Positions 43,346-51,706 of a DNA stretch of 64,000 nucleotides are shown here, piece by piece. This stretch comes from Candidatus Rokuibacteriota bacterium. Its GTDB lineage: Bacteria > Methylomirabilota > Methylomirabilia > Rokubacteriales > CSP1-6. Positions within the stretch are counted from its first letter, which is position 1, and each line of letters begins with the position of its first letter. The DNA is taken from NCBI GenBank assembly GCA_003220225.1, contig QHRU01000044.1:43726-107725 (forward strand), read 5' to 3'. Both the position numbers and the translations under genes were made by a program. Under the pieces are notes generated by a model. That model had not been told where the DNA came from, did no database searches, and worked only from the letters and a program-made list of their open reading frames with translations.

Positions 43346-43750
43346 TTACGGCAGTCGCCGACCCTGGTAGAAGTAGGCGCTCCACACCGTCACTTGATAG
43401 TGGTCGGCGGCGGCGAGGTGCCCGATGTTGAAGTAGGAGCGGCTGAAGCCGGGCACCGGAGCGAGCGTGTACTCGATCTTCTGGTCGATGACCTGCCCCG
43501 AGGCGTCCAGGGCCTGCGCGAGCAGCTGTACCTGGGCCGCCTGGCCGTACGTGTTCAGGATGTAGCCATCGACGCGCCGAGTGTCGGTCCCGTCCGGCTG
43601 GGCAGCCCAGTCCAGTTTGAACCACCGGCCGGCGGCGGGCTCGAGCGTCGTGAGGGCGGCCGACGGGGTCGTCTGGGGCGTTGCACAGGCAGCCACGGTC
43701 ACCGCGAACAGGATGAACGGCGCGAGCTTCAGAAGTCGCAGCGAGCGCAT
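43346..43750 (-). CDS. Small lipoprotein (FxLYD-like)
   Basis: 134 residues. Lipobox VAACA near residue 22. The mature part (GRWFKLDWAAQPDGTDTRRV; DGYILNTYGQAAQVQLLAQ; FSRSYFNIGHLAAADHYQV) resembles FxLYD/immunoglobulin-like domains of bacterial lipoproteins. ATG 43750 fits the signal; a longer frame upstream lacks one. Function unknown. Confidence 0.7.
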   Translation of the reverse strand: MRSLRLLKLAPFILFAVTVAACATPQTTPSAALTTLEPAAGRWFKLDWAAQPDGTDTRRVDGYILNTYGQAAQVQLLAQALDASGQVIDQKIEYTLAPVPGFSRSYFNIGHLAAADHYQVTVWSAYFYQGRRLP

Positions 43751-43881
43751 GACCGATGATATCGCCGGTTCCAAGCTCTTCGCAAGCTGTGGCGGCCAGA
43801 CTTCGTGTCTCCAGTAGCCGTTCAGTCTCATACCCATGACGGCCTCCCTCGAACAGCCCCCGACTCGGGCGAAACGCGAGC

Positions 43882-44091
43882 TCAGTCGATGAGCAGGCGC
43901 ACGGCCCGTTTCGTGAGCCAGTCGCGCACTCGTGCCCATGCGTGAGGATCGTCTTTGTTCCAGCGCGCGATCGCATTCGCTGAGACGGCCACGACACCAC
44001 GACGTCGCTGATGGATCCTCGCCACCATCTTCGCCAAGTCTGTCGGGCTTCCCCGCAGCTCGCGTAGGAGCTTCTCCGTCGCCTCGTCCAT
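43882..44091 (-). CDS. Small hypothetical protein
   Basis: 69 residues: MDEATEKLLRELRGSPTD, IARWNKDDPHAWARVRDWL and a final RLLID. Balanced composition and clean start/stop look like a real gene. No known domain; a short helical, possibly nucleic-acid- or protein-binding peptide. No RBS obvious. Confidence 0.45.
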   Translation of the reverse strand: MDEATEKLLRELRGSPTDLAKMVARIHQRRRGVVAVSANAIARWNKDDPHAWARVRDWLTKRAVRLLID

Positions 44092-44227
44092 CGCTGACAG
44101 CCCCTCACACGCATGAAGCTGGACAATCGCCGATGTGTGGATTTCGTCGCTCGCCGGCGCCTCGGACGCTGTCGTGTCCCGCGGAACGATTCCGAGAGAA
44201 TGTCAGGCGACCGTGCGGCGAGCGAGT

Positions 44228-44518
44228 CTAGCGAGCGGGCGCGGGCGGCGAGCGGGGCGCGTGGTGGACCGAGCCGTCGTAGGCGATCGTGGGCGTCGGC
44301 GCCTCGAGGAGGAGGCCGAGAACGATCCGCGTCGGCGGCGCATCGATCCGGTGCAGGGTCGGAATCGCCAGGACAGAGGTGACAACAATGACGACGTCGT
44401 CGAAATCGCCGTCATCCCAGAACCCGCCCACCCAGGTCGGATCGGGCGGGCTCGCATAGGCCAGCGCAGTGAGCAGGAGCGCGATGGTGATGAGAACCAT
44501 CGCCACAATAGGTCGCAT
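44228..44518 (-). CDS. Second PPDPTW/GFWDDGD-family exported protein
   Basis: 96 residues from ATG 44518. Signal peptide MRPIVAMVLITIALLLTALA, then SPPDPTWVGGFWDDGDFDD and VVIVVTSVLAIPTLHRIDAP. Same motif, same position and same length as 38699-38989. The C-terminal half differs. The 44092-44227 gap downstream on this strand contains nothing recognised. Confidence 0.65.
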   Translation of the reverse strand: MRPIVAMVLITIALLLTALAYASPPDPTWVGGFWDDGDFDDVVIVVTSVLAIPTLHRIDAPPTRIVLGLLLEAPTPTIAYDGSVHHAPRSPPAPAR

Positions 44519-44567
44519 CGCGTTCACGCGAGAGAGGGTAGCGCAAACACCAACGGCCTTCAACCTG

Positions 44568-46055
44568 TCAGGACTTCGAAGCGCGCGCGGCGGAGCGGCC
44601 GGCGATGCGGCCGAACACGGCGCCCGCCATGAGGCCGGCGCCGCCGGGGTAGTTGTTGTAGAAGAGCCCGCCCACCAGCTCGCCGGCCGCGTAGAGTCCG
44701 CCGATCGGCCGGGCTTCGCCGTTCAGCACGCGGCCCTCGGTGGTGATGTGCAGGCCGCCGAACGTGAACGTGATGCCCGTGGTCACCGCGTAGCCGACGT
44801 AGGGCGGCGTGTCGAGCGGCTGCGCCCAGTTCGACTTGGGCGGCTTGATGCCGCGCGTCCCCTTGCCGTCCTTGATGGCCGGGTTGAACGTGCCCGGCTG
44901 CACGGCGGTGTTGAACTCACGCACGGTGCGCACGAAGCCCTCGACGTCGATCTCGAGCTTGCGCGCGAGGCCCTCGAGCGTCGCGTCTTCGGCCTTCGTG
45001 ACCTCGCGGATCCGGTACTCCTCTCGGAGCAGGTCCACGACCTTCTGATCGAAGATCTGGAACGCCGCGCGGCGCGGCTGCTTGATGACCTCGCGGCCGT
45101 ACTTCACGTACGTGTAGTTGCGCATGTCGGCGCCCTCGTCGACGAAGCGCTGACCCTCGACGTTGACGATGATGCCGACGGGATACGAATGCTTCTGGAA
45201 ATTGTCGCCGACCTTGCGGTCGCCGTGCCAGGGGGCGTTGTAGTCCCACTGCACGGCGTGACAGCCGCTCCAGTGGCCCCACGCCTGCGCGCCGATGTCG
45301 AGCGCCATGCGGATGCCGTCGCCCGTGTTGTACGGGGTGCCGCGCACGCGCGCGAGGTCCCAGTTGGGCCCGAGGTAACGCGTGCGCATCTCCACGTTGG
45401 CCTCGAAGCCGCCGGAGGCGAGCACCACGGCCTTCGCGGCGAGGCTCTCGCTGCCACCGTCGGGGGTGCGGATCTCCACGCCCGTGACGGCGCCGCGCGC
45501 GTCGGTGAGCAGGCGGTGCGCCTTGGCCTCGAAGCGGACGTCGATGCCCTTCTTCTTCGCCGACTCGTAGTGCATGTCGATGAGCCCGGGCCCGCCGCCG
45601 ACCGCCTCCAGCACGAGGTTGCCGAAGAACGTGAACTTGCCGCCCACCTTGAAGGCCTGGCGCCCGAACATCGGGATCCAGCGGATCCCCTGCGCCTTCA
45701 TCCAGCGCATCGTCGGCTGCGACTCGCGCACGAGCGTGAGCGCGAGGTCGGCGTCGGCGAGGTCCTCGGTCACGCGCATCAGGTCGTCGTAGTAGTTGTC
45801 CTCGGAGTAGAGCGGCACGTCCATCGACGCCTTCTCCTCGTCGGAGAGGTCGCCGACCAGCTCGCACACCTCGTCGAAGCTCTTGAAGGCGAAGCGGAAG
45901 CCGCCGGCCGTGAAGAAGCCGTTGCCGCCGCGCCACGCCTCCGGCGCCTTCTCCAGCACGAGGACGCGCGCGCCCTGCTCGCGCGCCGAGAGCGCCGCGC
46001 ACATGGCGGCGTTGCCGCCGCCCACGACGATGACGTCGGATGCGGACGCGGTCAC
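44568..46055 (-). CDS. tcuA: FAD-dependent tricarballylate dehydrogenase / fumarate reductase-like flavoprotein
   Basis: 495 residues. N-terminal GGGNAAMCAALSAREQGARV is the FAD Rossmann loop, and the C-terminal GGLYAAGELVGGLFYNN is typical of FrdA/TcuA-like flavoproteins. The sequence GGFRFAFKSFDEV and TGITFTFGGLHITTEGRVL match tricarballylate dehydrogenase, but other succinate-like substrates are possible. No heme or signal peptide is fused, so it is cytoplasmic. Coupled to the upstream EthD-type gene (ATGA). Confidence 0.8.
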   Translation of the reverse strand: MTASASDVIVVGGGNAAMCAALSAREQGARVLVLEKAPEAWRGGNGFFTAGGFRFAFKSFDEVCELVGDLSDEEKASMDVPLYSEDNYYDDLMRVTEDLADADLALTLVRESQPTMRWMKAQGIRWIPMFGRQAFKVGGKFTFFGNLVLEAVGGGPGLIDMHYESAKKKGIDVRFEAKAHRLLTDARGAVTGVEIRTPDGGSESLAAKAVVLASGGFEANVEMRTRYLGPNWDLARVRGTPYNTGDGIRMALDIGAQAWGHWSGCHAVQWDYNAPWHGDRKVGDNFQKHSYPVGIIVNVEGQRFVDEGADMRNYTYVKYGREVIKQPRRAAFQIFDQKVVDLLREEYRIREVTKAEDATLEGLARKLEIDVEGFVRTVREFNTAVQPGTFNPAIKDGKGTRGIKPPKSNWAQPLDTPPYVGYAVTTGITFTFGGLHITTEGRVLNGEARPIGGLYAAGELVGGLFYNNYPGGAGLMAGAVFGRIAGRSAARASKS

Positions 46056-46372
46056 GACAGAATGATCTCGCTGATCTGCACCTGGGGCGCGATGGTGGTG
46101 AAGTTCGGCACGTCGGCGAAGAGCTCCTTGCCGTGGGCCTTCGAGGCCTTCTGGAAATCCTCGAGCGATCGGAAGTAGACGTGTCCGACGGCCGCGTAGG
46201 GTGCGGGCGCGCCGGGCGCCCCACCGCCCACGCCGCGATCGACCTCGACCTTCACGAGGCCCATGCTGCCCCAGCGCTCGCGCACGAGCCCGTTCATGTG
46301 CTTGCTCGCGTAGTAGTCGTAGTCGAACTTCTTGCCCTCGCTCGTCGGGTACATCACGGAAACACGGATCAT
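46052..46372 (-). CDS. EthD family protein
   Basis: 106-residue dimeric alpha-beta barrel: MIRVSVMYPTSEGKKFDYDY, a KHMNGLVRERW helix and YAAVGHVYFRSLEDFQKA. EthD/ferredoxin-like proteins act as accessories or small oxygenases in catabolic operons. Start chosen for the conserved IRVSVMYP. Coupled to the flavoprotein gene. Confidence 0.85.
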   Translation of the reverse strand: MIRVSVMYPTSEGKKFDYDYYASKHMNGLVRERWGSMGLVKVEVDRGVGGGAPGAPAPYAAVGHVYFRSLEDFQKASKAHGKELFADVPNFTTIAPQVQISEIILS

Positions 46373-46440
46373 GGCGGGCCTCCTTACGGGAGTGTGGAGC
46401 GTACCGTACGGGCCGCCGTCGCGACTGTCAAGCCAGCGGC

Positions 46441-47232
46441 TCAGAAGCGGCCGCGAGCGCGCTCGCGCGCGGGGAGGTTCTCGAGGCACGTCGTCCACCA
46501 GCCGGTGCGTAGCGTCTCCGCGAACTCCCGCGGCAGGCCTTCGGCTTCGAGCGCCCGCGCGGCCGCCTCGTGATCGTACGCGACGGACACGAACTCGACC
46601 TCGAGCTCGGGTCCGCCGGTCAGCAGCGCGTACCAGACGTCCGGGGTGCCGTCGTTCTCGGGGCGGCCGACGGCGCCGACGTTGACGGCGTGCGCGGCCC
46701 CGCCGTCCAGCGCGCGGCGCCACTTGAGCCCCGTGTGCGTGCAGAGCAGCACGTCGGCGGCGTGGTCGGCGAGCAGGCGGCGCAACAGGCCGTCCGGCGT
46801 CGTCGACTCCCAGAGGAACTCGTTGATCCGGCGCGGCGAGCCGTGACACATGAAGACGCGATGCGGCCCGAGCCGCGCGCGCCGGTGCCCCGGCAGCGTC
46901 GCCAGCCACGCGCGATTGGTCGCCGACGTGTGCGCGACCGTGTAGGCGTAGCTGAGCCGCGCATAGTGGTTGTCGCGCGGGTCGGTGTAGCCGCAGTTGC
47001 AGTCGGCGGCGCCCGCCGCCACCGCCTCGTCGTAGTTGCCGCGCACGACGCGGACGTCGTGCTCGCGCAGCAACGGAAAGACGCGGTCGGGATGCGCCCC
47101 GAATCCGCCGAGGTCACCGAGGCAGAAGACGGCCTCGGCGTCACGCCGGCGCGTGTCGGCCAGCACGGCGGCCAGCGCCTCGGCGTTCGAGTACACACCG
47201 CCGAGGACGGCGATGCGCCGGTGCTCGCTCAC
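46441..47232 (-). CDS. Metallophosphoesterase family protein with altered motif I
   Basis: 263 residues, GTG start overlapping the radical SAM stop (GTGA). Motif II LGDLGGFG, motif III GNYDE, CHGSP and CTHTGLKW are present, but motif I reads VLGGVYSNAEAL where calcineurin-type enzymes have the metal ligands D-x-H-G-N; both Asp and His are absent. A CNCGYTDPRDN segment near residue 95 carries two Cys. Probably a distinct subclass paired with the radical SAM protein; activity uncertain. Confidence 0.82.
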   Translation of the reverse strand: MSEHRRIAVLGGVYSNAEALAAVLADTRRRDAEAVFCLGDLGGFGAHPDRVFPLLREHDVRVVRGNYDEAVAAGAADCNCGYTDPRDNHYARLSYAYTVAHTSATNRAWLATLPGHRRARLGPHRVFMCHGSPRRINEFLWESTTPDGLLRRLLADHAADVLLCTHTGLKWRRALDGGAAHAVNVGAVGRPENDGTPDVWYALLTGGPELEVEFVSVAYDHEAAARALEAEGLPREFAETLRTGWWTTCLENLPARERARGRF

Positions 47233-48095
47233 GCGTTCCGGCACGTCGCCCCGGTGCGATGACACGTCGCGCACGCCTCGTGATAGAGCGCCGCGGGACC
47301 GAGCGCGGCAGCCAGCGCGCCGTCGGAGAGCCGCGCGCCGGGGAGGCCGGCCAGGATCGGACACGCGTAGACGCCATCGGCGGCGACGACCCGCGTCTCG
47401 GCGCATTGCAGCGTCGTCCGATCGAAGCCCTCCAGATCAGCGTCGGTGAGACGCACGCCTGGCGCGCCGGCGGCGCGGCCCACGGGGAAGACCGGCAGGA
47501 TCTTCACGCGCGGTTTCGCGATCCCGAGACCGCGCAGCAGCGCGCGGAATCGATCGTACGCCCCGGCACCGTCGGCGATCTCGGTGGCGGTGACGATCGG
47601 CAGCAATCCCCGCGCGTCGAGCGTGCGGAGCGTCCGGAGCGCGCGCTCCCACGTGCCACGCCCGCGGACGCGATCGTTCGCCTCGGCCTCCGCGGCGTCG
47701 AGGCTGACGCGGATCTCCAGCGAGTAGCGCGAGGCGCCCGCGAGGGCGGCCAGCGCGCCGGCCAGCGCGTCCGTCATCACGGTGCCGTTCGTCAGCACGG
47801 TGGTCGCGGCCATGGCCAGGCTCGTCTCGAGCAGCGGCAGGATCTCGCGGTGCAGGAACGGCTCGCCGCCCGTGAAATAGACCTCGCGCACGCCGAGCGC
47901 CTCGGCCTCGGTCAGCGCGCGGCGCGCGACGGCGCCGTCCAGCGGCGCCAGCCACGGCTCGTCGGGGCCGCTGGCGTTCAGACAGTGCGTGCAGCGCAGG
48001 TTGCAGAGCGTCCCCGTCAGCACGAGCCAGAGCGCGGAGAGCGTGACGAACGGCGCGCGCGGCGCGTCGGCGACGCCCGGCGGGATGGCCGGCAT
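47229..48095 (-). CDS. Radical SAM protein
   Basis: 288 residues. TLCNLRCTHCLNASGPDE contains the CxxxCxxC that binds the 4Fe-4S cluster; FTGGEPFLH is the GGE motif for SAM and RVSLDAAEAEAND the later strand. The C-terminal VYACPILAGL and ACATCHRTGATCRN add Cys like a SPASM/auxiliary cluster. ATG 48095 (MPAIPPGV) was preferred to 48176. Translationally coupled to the metallophosphoesterase. Substrate unknown; peptide modification is a usual role. Confidence 0.85.
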   Translation of the reverse strand: MPAIPPGVADAPRAPFVTLSALWLVLTGTLCNLRCTHCLNASGPDEPWLAPLDGAVARRALTEAEALGVREVYFTGGEPFLHREILPLLETSLAMAATTVLTNGTVMTDALAGALAALAGASRYSLEIRVSLDAAEAEANDRVRGRGTWERALRTLRTLDARGLLPIVTATEIADGAGAYDRFRALLRGLGIAKPRVKILPVFPVGRAAGAPGVRLTDADLEGFDRTTLQCAETRVVAADGVYACPILAGLPGARLSDGALAAALGPAALYHEACATCHRTGATCRNA

Positions 48096-48147
48096 GCGGC
48101 CATGATGCCATCCGGGGCAACGCGAGGCGCGTGGTACGATCGCCCGC

Positions 48148-48825
48148 GTGACGCTCGCCGTCGATCTGGTCTTCATCGCCCAGGTGCTCGTGCTGGCGGC
48201 AATCCTGGTCTGGCGGCGGGCGCAGGTCGGCGTCGGTCTCGCGATCTGGCTCGGCGTGCTGGCCGTCCTGGCGGGCCAGGGCTACTTCCTGGACTTCGAG
48301 AGCATGCCGCCGCGGCTGGCGCTGGCGGGGCTGCTGCCGCTCGTGGTCGGGCTGCTGATGCTGCCGACACACGGCACCCGGCACTTCCTCGCGGTGACGC
48401 CGCCCGAGCGGCTCATCTATCTGCAGTCCTTTCGCATCCTCATGGAGATCATCCTCTGGGCGCTCGCCGTCCAGGGCCGCGCGCCGAAGCTCGTCACCTT
48501 CGAAGGGCGCAACATCGACATCCTGATCGGCCTCACGGCGATCCCGGTCGGGTGGATGGTCATCGAGCGGCGCGCGTGGCCCGCGTGGGTGGGGAGCGCC
48601 TGGAACGTGGCGGGCATCCTCATCCTGGCCAACGTCGTCGTGCACGCCCAGCTCGCGCTGCCCACCCCCTTCCGCGCGTTCGTGACCGAGCCGTCGACGG
48701 CGCTTCTCGCGACGTTTCCGTACATCTGGCTGGTCGGATTCCTCGTGCCGTTCGCGTTCTGGCTCCACGCGGGCTCCCTCGTGCAGCTCGCGCGACGCCC
48801 GCGCGCCAGCGCTCCCGCCGCCTGA
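48148..48825 (+). CDS. Multi-spanning membrane protein
   Basis: 225 residues, GTG start, about six hydrophobic segments (VFIAQVLVLAAILVW; AIWLGVLAVLAG; LLPLVVGLLMLP; IILWALAV; ILIGLTAIPVGWMV; TFPYIWLVGFLVPFAFWL). No family recognised. Divergent from the radical SAM gene by 52 nt. Next gene starts 3 nt after its stop. Confidence 0.75.
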   Translation: MTLAVDLVFIAQVLVLAAILVWRRAQVGVGLAIWLGVLAVLAGQGYFLDFESMPPRLALAGLLPLVVGLLMLPTHGTRHFLAVTPPERLIYLQSFRILMEIILWALAVQGRAPKLVTFEGRNIDILIGLTAIPVGWMVIERRAWPAWVGSAWNVAGILILANVVVHAQLALPTPFRAFVTEPSTALLATFPYIWLVGFLVPFAFWLHAGSLVQLARRPRASAPAA

Positions 48826-48828
48826 CTG

Positions 48829-49623
48829 ATGCGGTCGGCGGGCACCGATCTTGCTGAATCGGGTCGCGTGCGCGTGTGGTGGCTCGCCCTCCTGCTCGCT
48901 CTGGCGCTGACGCGTCCCGCAGCCGCCGCACCCGTCGTCGTCCGCTTTCCCGAGTCCGCCACCCACGGCTTCCTCGTCCTGCGCGGCGCCAACGGCGATG
49001 TCCTCGCGCACGGGGAATTCGTGCAGGCGCCCAAGGGACAGCGGATCGAGAGCCGCCTCGTGTTCCGCTTCAAGGACGGCTCGCTGTGGGACGAGACGGT
49101 GACGTTCACCCAGGAGCGCGTGTTCCGGCTGATGACCTACCACCACGTCCAGAGCGGTCCGGCGTTCTCCGCGGCGACCGACGTCGCCTTCGATCGCGAC
49201 ACGGGCCGCTATCGCGCCCGCGTCGGCGACGGCAAGACGAGCGAGGACGCCATCGAGCTGCCGGAGGACCTCCACAACGGGATCACGGGGGCGCTCTTGA
49301 AGAATCTGCCGGCGGGCGCGTCGGCCACGGGCCACATGCTCGCGTTCACGCCAAAGCCGTACCGTCTGGAGACCACGCTGCGCTCGGAGGGCGAGGACAA
49401 GTTCTTCGTCGGCGACGTCGCACGCACAGCCACACGCTATCTCGTGAAGATGGAGCTGCGCGGGCTGACCGGCGTCGTGGCGTCGATCCTCGGCAAGGAC
49501 CCGCCCCAGGTGCGCTACTGGATCTCCGGCGCTGCGCCCGCGTTCGTGAAGTTCGAGGGGCCGCTGTTTCTCAACGGCCCGCCCTGGCGCATCGAGCTGA
49601 CCGGACCGCGCTGGGAGCGCTGA
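48829..49623 (+). CDS. Exported protein of unknown function (DUF-like)
   Basis: 264 residues from ATG 48829, or 251 from GTG 48868 which gives a better signal peptide (VRVWWLALLLALALTRPAAA). Beta-rich mature part with FRFKDGSLWDETVTFTQ, FRLMTYHHVQSGP and RYWISGAAPAFVKFEGPLF. No known catalytic motif. Placed 3 nt after the membrane-protein gene; the two may work together at the membrane. Confidence 0.7.
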   Translation: MRSAGTDLAESGRVRVWWLALLLALALTRPAAAAPVVVRFPESATHGFLVLRGANGDVLAHGEFVQAPKGQRIESRLVFRFKDGSLWDETVTFTQERVFRLMTYHHVQSGPAFSAATDVAFDRDTGRYRARVGDGKTSEDAIELPEDLHNGITGALLKNLPAGASATGHMLAFTPKPYRLETTLRSEGEDKFFVGDVARTATRYLVKMELRGLTGVVASILGKDPPQVRYWISGAAPAFVKFEGPLFLNGPPWRIELTGPRWER

Positions 49624-49624
49624 G

Positions 49625-50407
49625 TCAGCGCCCCGCGCGCGCCTGCTGCAGCATCGCGATCAGGACCTCGCGGCCCTGCGCGGCCGTCGTGACCTCGCGC
49701 GGAAAGGCGATGCGCGCGCTCGACAGCCGCTGGCCGCTGCGCAGACGCAGCTTGAAGCCGAGCCGGTCCACCGCGACCATCGTGGCCTCGTCGGCCGGCT
49801 CCCCCCCGAAGTGCCGCGCGTACGCGACGAGCGCGTCGGCATGATCGCGGTTCATGTGCTCGACGATGCCCGCCGCAGCGTCGGCCAGCGGATCGGGCGG
49901 TGCCGCGGCGTAGTCGGCGGCGGTCACCCAGTCCATCGCCGCGAACCCGCCGACGAAGTAGAGGTCGGCGATCTCCAGCCGCCAGAGCCCGAAGTCCTCG
50001 AAGTCTGCCCAGTAGCGGGCGCGCTCGTGGCGCGCCAGGTAGCGATCGCGCGCTGACGCCGCATCGGCGTCGGGTACGCGCCGCGCCTCGCCCATCAGCG
50101 TGAGGCGGCCGGCGGCCAGCGGATCGCCGGTCCAGTCGGGCTGCGTGACGAGCAGGCTCGCGCGCGGATCCGCCTCCAGATTCTGCGTGTGCATCGCCAT
50201 GTTGCTGATCAGGAAGAGCGGCCGGCCCGCGTCGTCGAGCGCGTACGGCATCACCGAGGCGAACGGATGGCCGGGATGCCGCCGCGACAGCGTCGCCAGC
50301 GTCCCCGTGCGGCCGAGGTATGCGAGCGTGCGCGCGCGCTCGGCGAAGGTCGGCTCGGGGACGGTCGGCGCGTCGGCGCCGCGCGGCGGCCCGGCGTGGC
50401 GGCTCAT
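49625..50407 (-). CDS. HugZ-like pyridoxamine-phosphate-oxidase-fold protein
   Basis: 260 residues. FMN-binding split-barrel N-terminus (GTLATLSRRHPGHPFASVMPY), FLISNMAMHTQNL and a C-terminal DUF2470 domain beginning IVEHMNRDHADALVAYARHF. HugZ-type proteins bind and degrade heme; the DUF2470 fusion supports that assignment, but activity is inferred. The ATG at 50407 overlaps the stop of the Fic gene (ATGA). Confidence 0.82.
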   Translation of the reverse strand: MSRHAGPPRGADAPTVPEPTFAERARTLAYLGRTGTLATLSRRHPGHPFASVMPYALDDAGRPLFLISNMAMHTQNLEADPRASLLVTQPDWTGDPLAAGRLTLMGEARRVPDADAASARDRYLARHERARYWADFEDFGLWRLEIADLYFVGGFAAMDWVTAADYAAAPPDPLADAAAGIVEHMNRDHADALVAYARHFGGEPADEATMVAVDRLGFKLRLRSGQRLSSARIAFPREVTTAAQGREVLIAMLQQARAGR

Positions 50408-51576
50408 GGCGTCTCCTTGTCGCCACGCTGCGCTCGCTTGCCTTCCGCCTTCTCGATGATTCGCAGAATAGGTCGCGCCAGATACAACCGGCCCCATGCG
50501 CGCCCGGTGATCTCCGTGAGCATCCCCAGCTTCTGCAACCGCGTCACGGCCTGTCGAGCGGTCGGGTTCGAGACGCTCAGGGCACGCTGGGCTCTCGCCA
50601 CACTCATATACGGGTTCACGAGAAGGGCATCGACGAGCCGGACGGCGTTTCGGCTGCCGGCGAGACGCTCACGCCACTGTTCACGAAGGCTCATCAGCTT
50701 GCCCGCCTGCTGAACCGCTTCCTTCGAGATCGCTTCAACTCCTGCCAGGAAGAATCTGAGCCACCCAGTCCAGTCTCCGTCGGTCCTCACGGCCTGGAGG
50801 AGGTCGTAGTACTCGCGCCGATGCTCTTCGATGTAGGCCGAAATGTACAGCAACGGCTGACTCAGCCGGCCTCGCTCCATCAGGAAGAGGGCGATCAAAA
50901 GGCGACCGACACGGCCGTTGCCATCGAGGAACGGATGGATCGCCTCGAACTGCTCGTGCATCAGGCCGCACTGGATGAGATCAGGAACCGTGTTTCGCTC
51001 GTGGAGGAATCGCTCCCACGCGCCGAGAGTTTCCATCAGCTCCTCGGGCGGTGGCGGTACATAGACGGCTGTCTCCAGGGTGCTTCCGGGCCTCCCGATC
51101 CAGTTCTGCGACCGTCGGAACTCGCCAGGCGTCGCGTGTTCGCCTCGAACGCCCTTCATGAGTCGCGCATGGAGCTCACGGACGAGACGCAGTGACAACG
51201 GCAGCGTCTTCAGCCTCGTGACACCGTATCCCAGCGCGGTGACGTAGTTCCTCACCTCCTGGACATCGTGGGGATCCCGCCCGGTCGCACCCTCGGCGAC
51301 TTCGTCGAGAAGCAATTCGGCAAGGCTGGTCGTCGTGCCTTCGATCCGAGACGACAGGACGGCCTCACGGCGGACATAAGGAGCGATGAGCAGATGCGGA
51401 TTGGGTAGATGCCGGCCGAGTCCCGCCAGCTCACCCAAGGCGGCATCGGCCCGCGACAGGCCGAGTACCAGATCGTCGCCGTAGGCGAGTTTCGGCGGCA
51501 GTGGGGCAGGGACGAAAGCGTGATACCCGCCTCGGGCCCGCACCAGTCTTTGAAGGCTGGTTTTCTGGGCGTCCAT
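50404..51576 (-). CDS. Class II Fic-domain protein (putative AMPylase) with C-terminal HTH
   Basis: 390 residues. Fic motif HPFLDGNGRVGR (214-225) for nucleotide transfer to target hydroxyls; inhibitory helix with (S/T)xxxE(G/N) as SSRIEG (75-80), so class II auto-inhibited. N-terminal DUF4172-like region and a C-terminal winged-HTH region (NPYMSVARAQRALSVSNP; RQAVTRLQKLGMLTEI). A perfect palindrome overlaps the promoter at 51596-51616. Less GC-rich than the flanks, suggesting acquired DNA. Coupled to the HugZ-like gene. Target protein unknown; could be autoregulated toxin-like enzyme. Confidence 0.92.
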   Translation of the reverse strand: MDAQKTSLQRLVRARGGYHAFVPAPLPPKLAYGDDLVLGLSRADAALGELAGLGRHLPNPHLLIAPYVRREAVLSSRIEGTTTSLAELLLDEVAEGATGRDPHDVQEVRNYVTALGYGVTRLKTLPLSLRLVRELHARLMKGVRGEHATPGEFRRSQNWIGRPGSTLETAVYVPPPPEELMETLGAWERFLHERNTVPDLIQCGLMHEQFEAIHPFLDGNGRVGRLLIALFLMERGRLSQPLLYISAYIEEHRREYYDLLQAVRTDGDWTGWLRFFLAGVEAISKEAVQQAGKLMSLREQWRERLAGSRNAVRLVDALLVNPYMSVARAQRALSVSNPTARQAVTRLQKLGMLTEITGRAWGRLYLARPILRIIEKAEGKRAQRGDKETP

Positions 51577-51588
51577 CGGTTTGAAAAT

Positions 51589-51616
51589 TTTATAGCACGA
51601 TCTTTCAAAGATCGTG
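51589..51616 (-). promoter_or_regulatory. Operator-like palindrome over an extended -10 promoter of fic
   Basis: CACGATCTTT and AAAGATCGTG form a perfect palindrome around one C (51596-51616). Immediately downstream on the minus strand lies TG-C-TATAAA (51597-51589), an extended -10 element, placing transcription start near 51582, only about 5 nt before the Fic ATG (51576). So the fic mRNA is probably leaderless and the palindrome covers the polymerase site, fitting repression by the Fic HTH domain. Confidence 0.6.
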
Positions 51617-51706
51617 AGGCCTTTGCAAGTGATCGTTCAAGGCGCGCCGCTGAGTGCTCGGCCCTCGATTGACGCTGGCACGGGCCGGGCCTACCCTGCC
51701 CGAATC

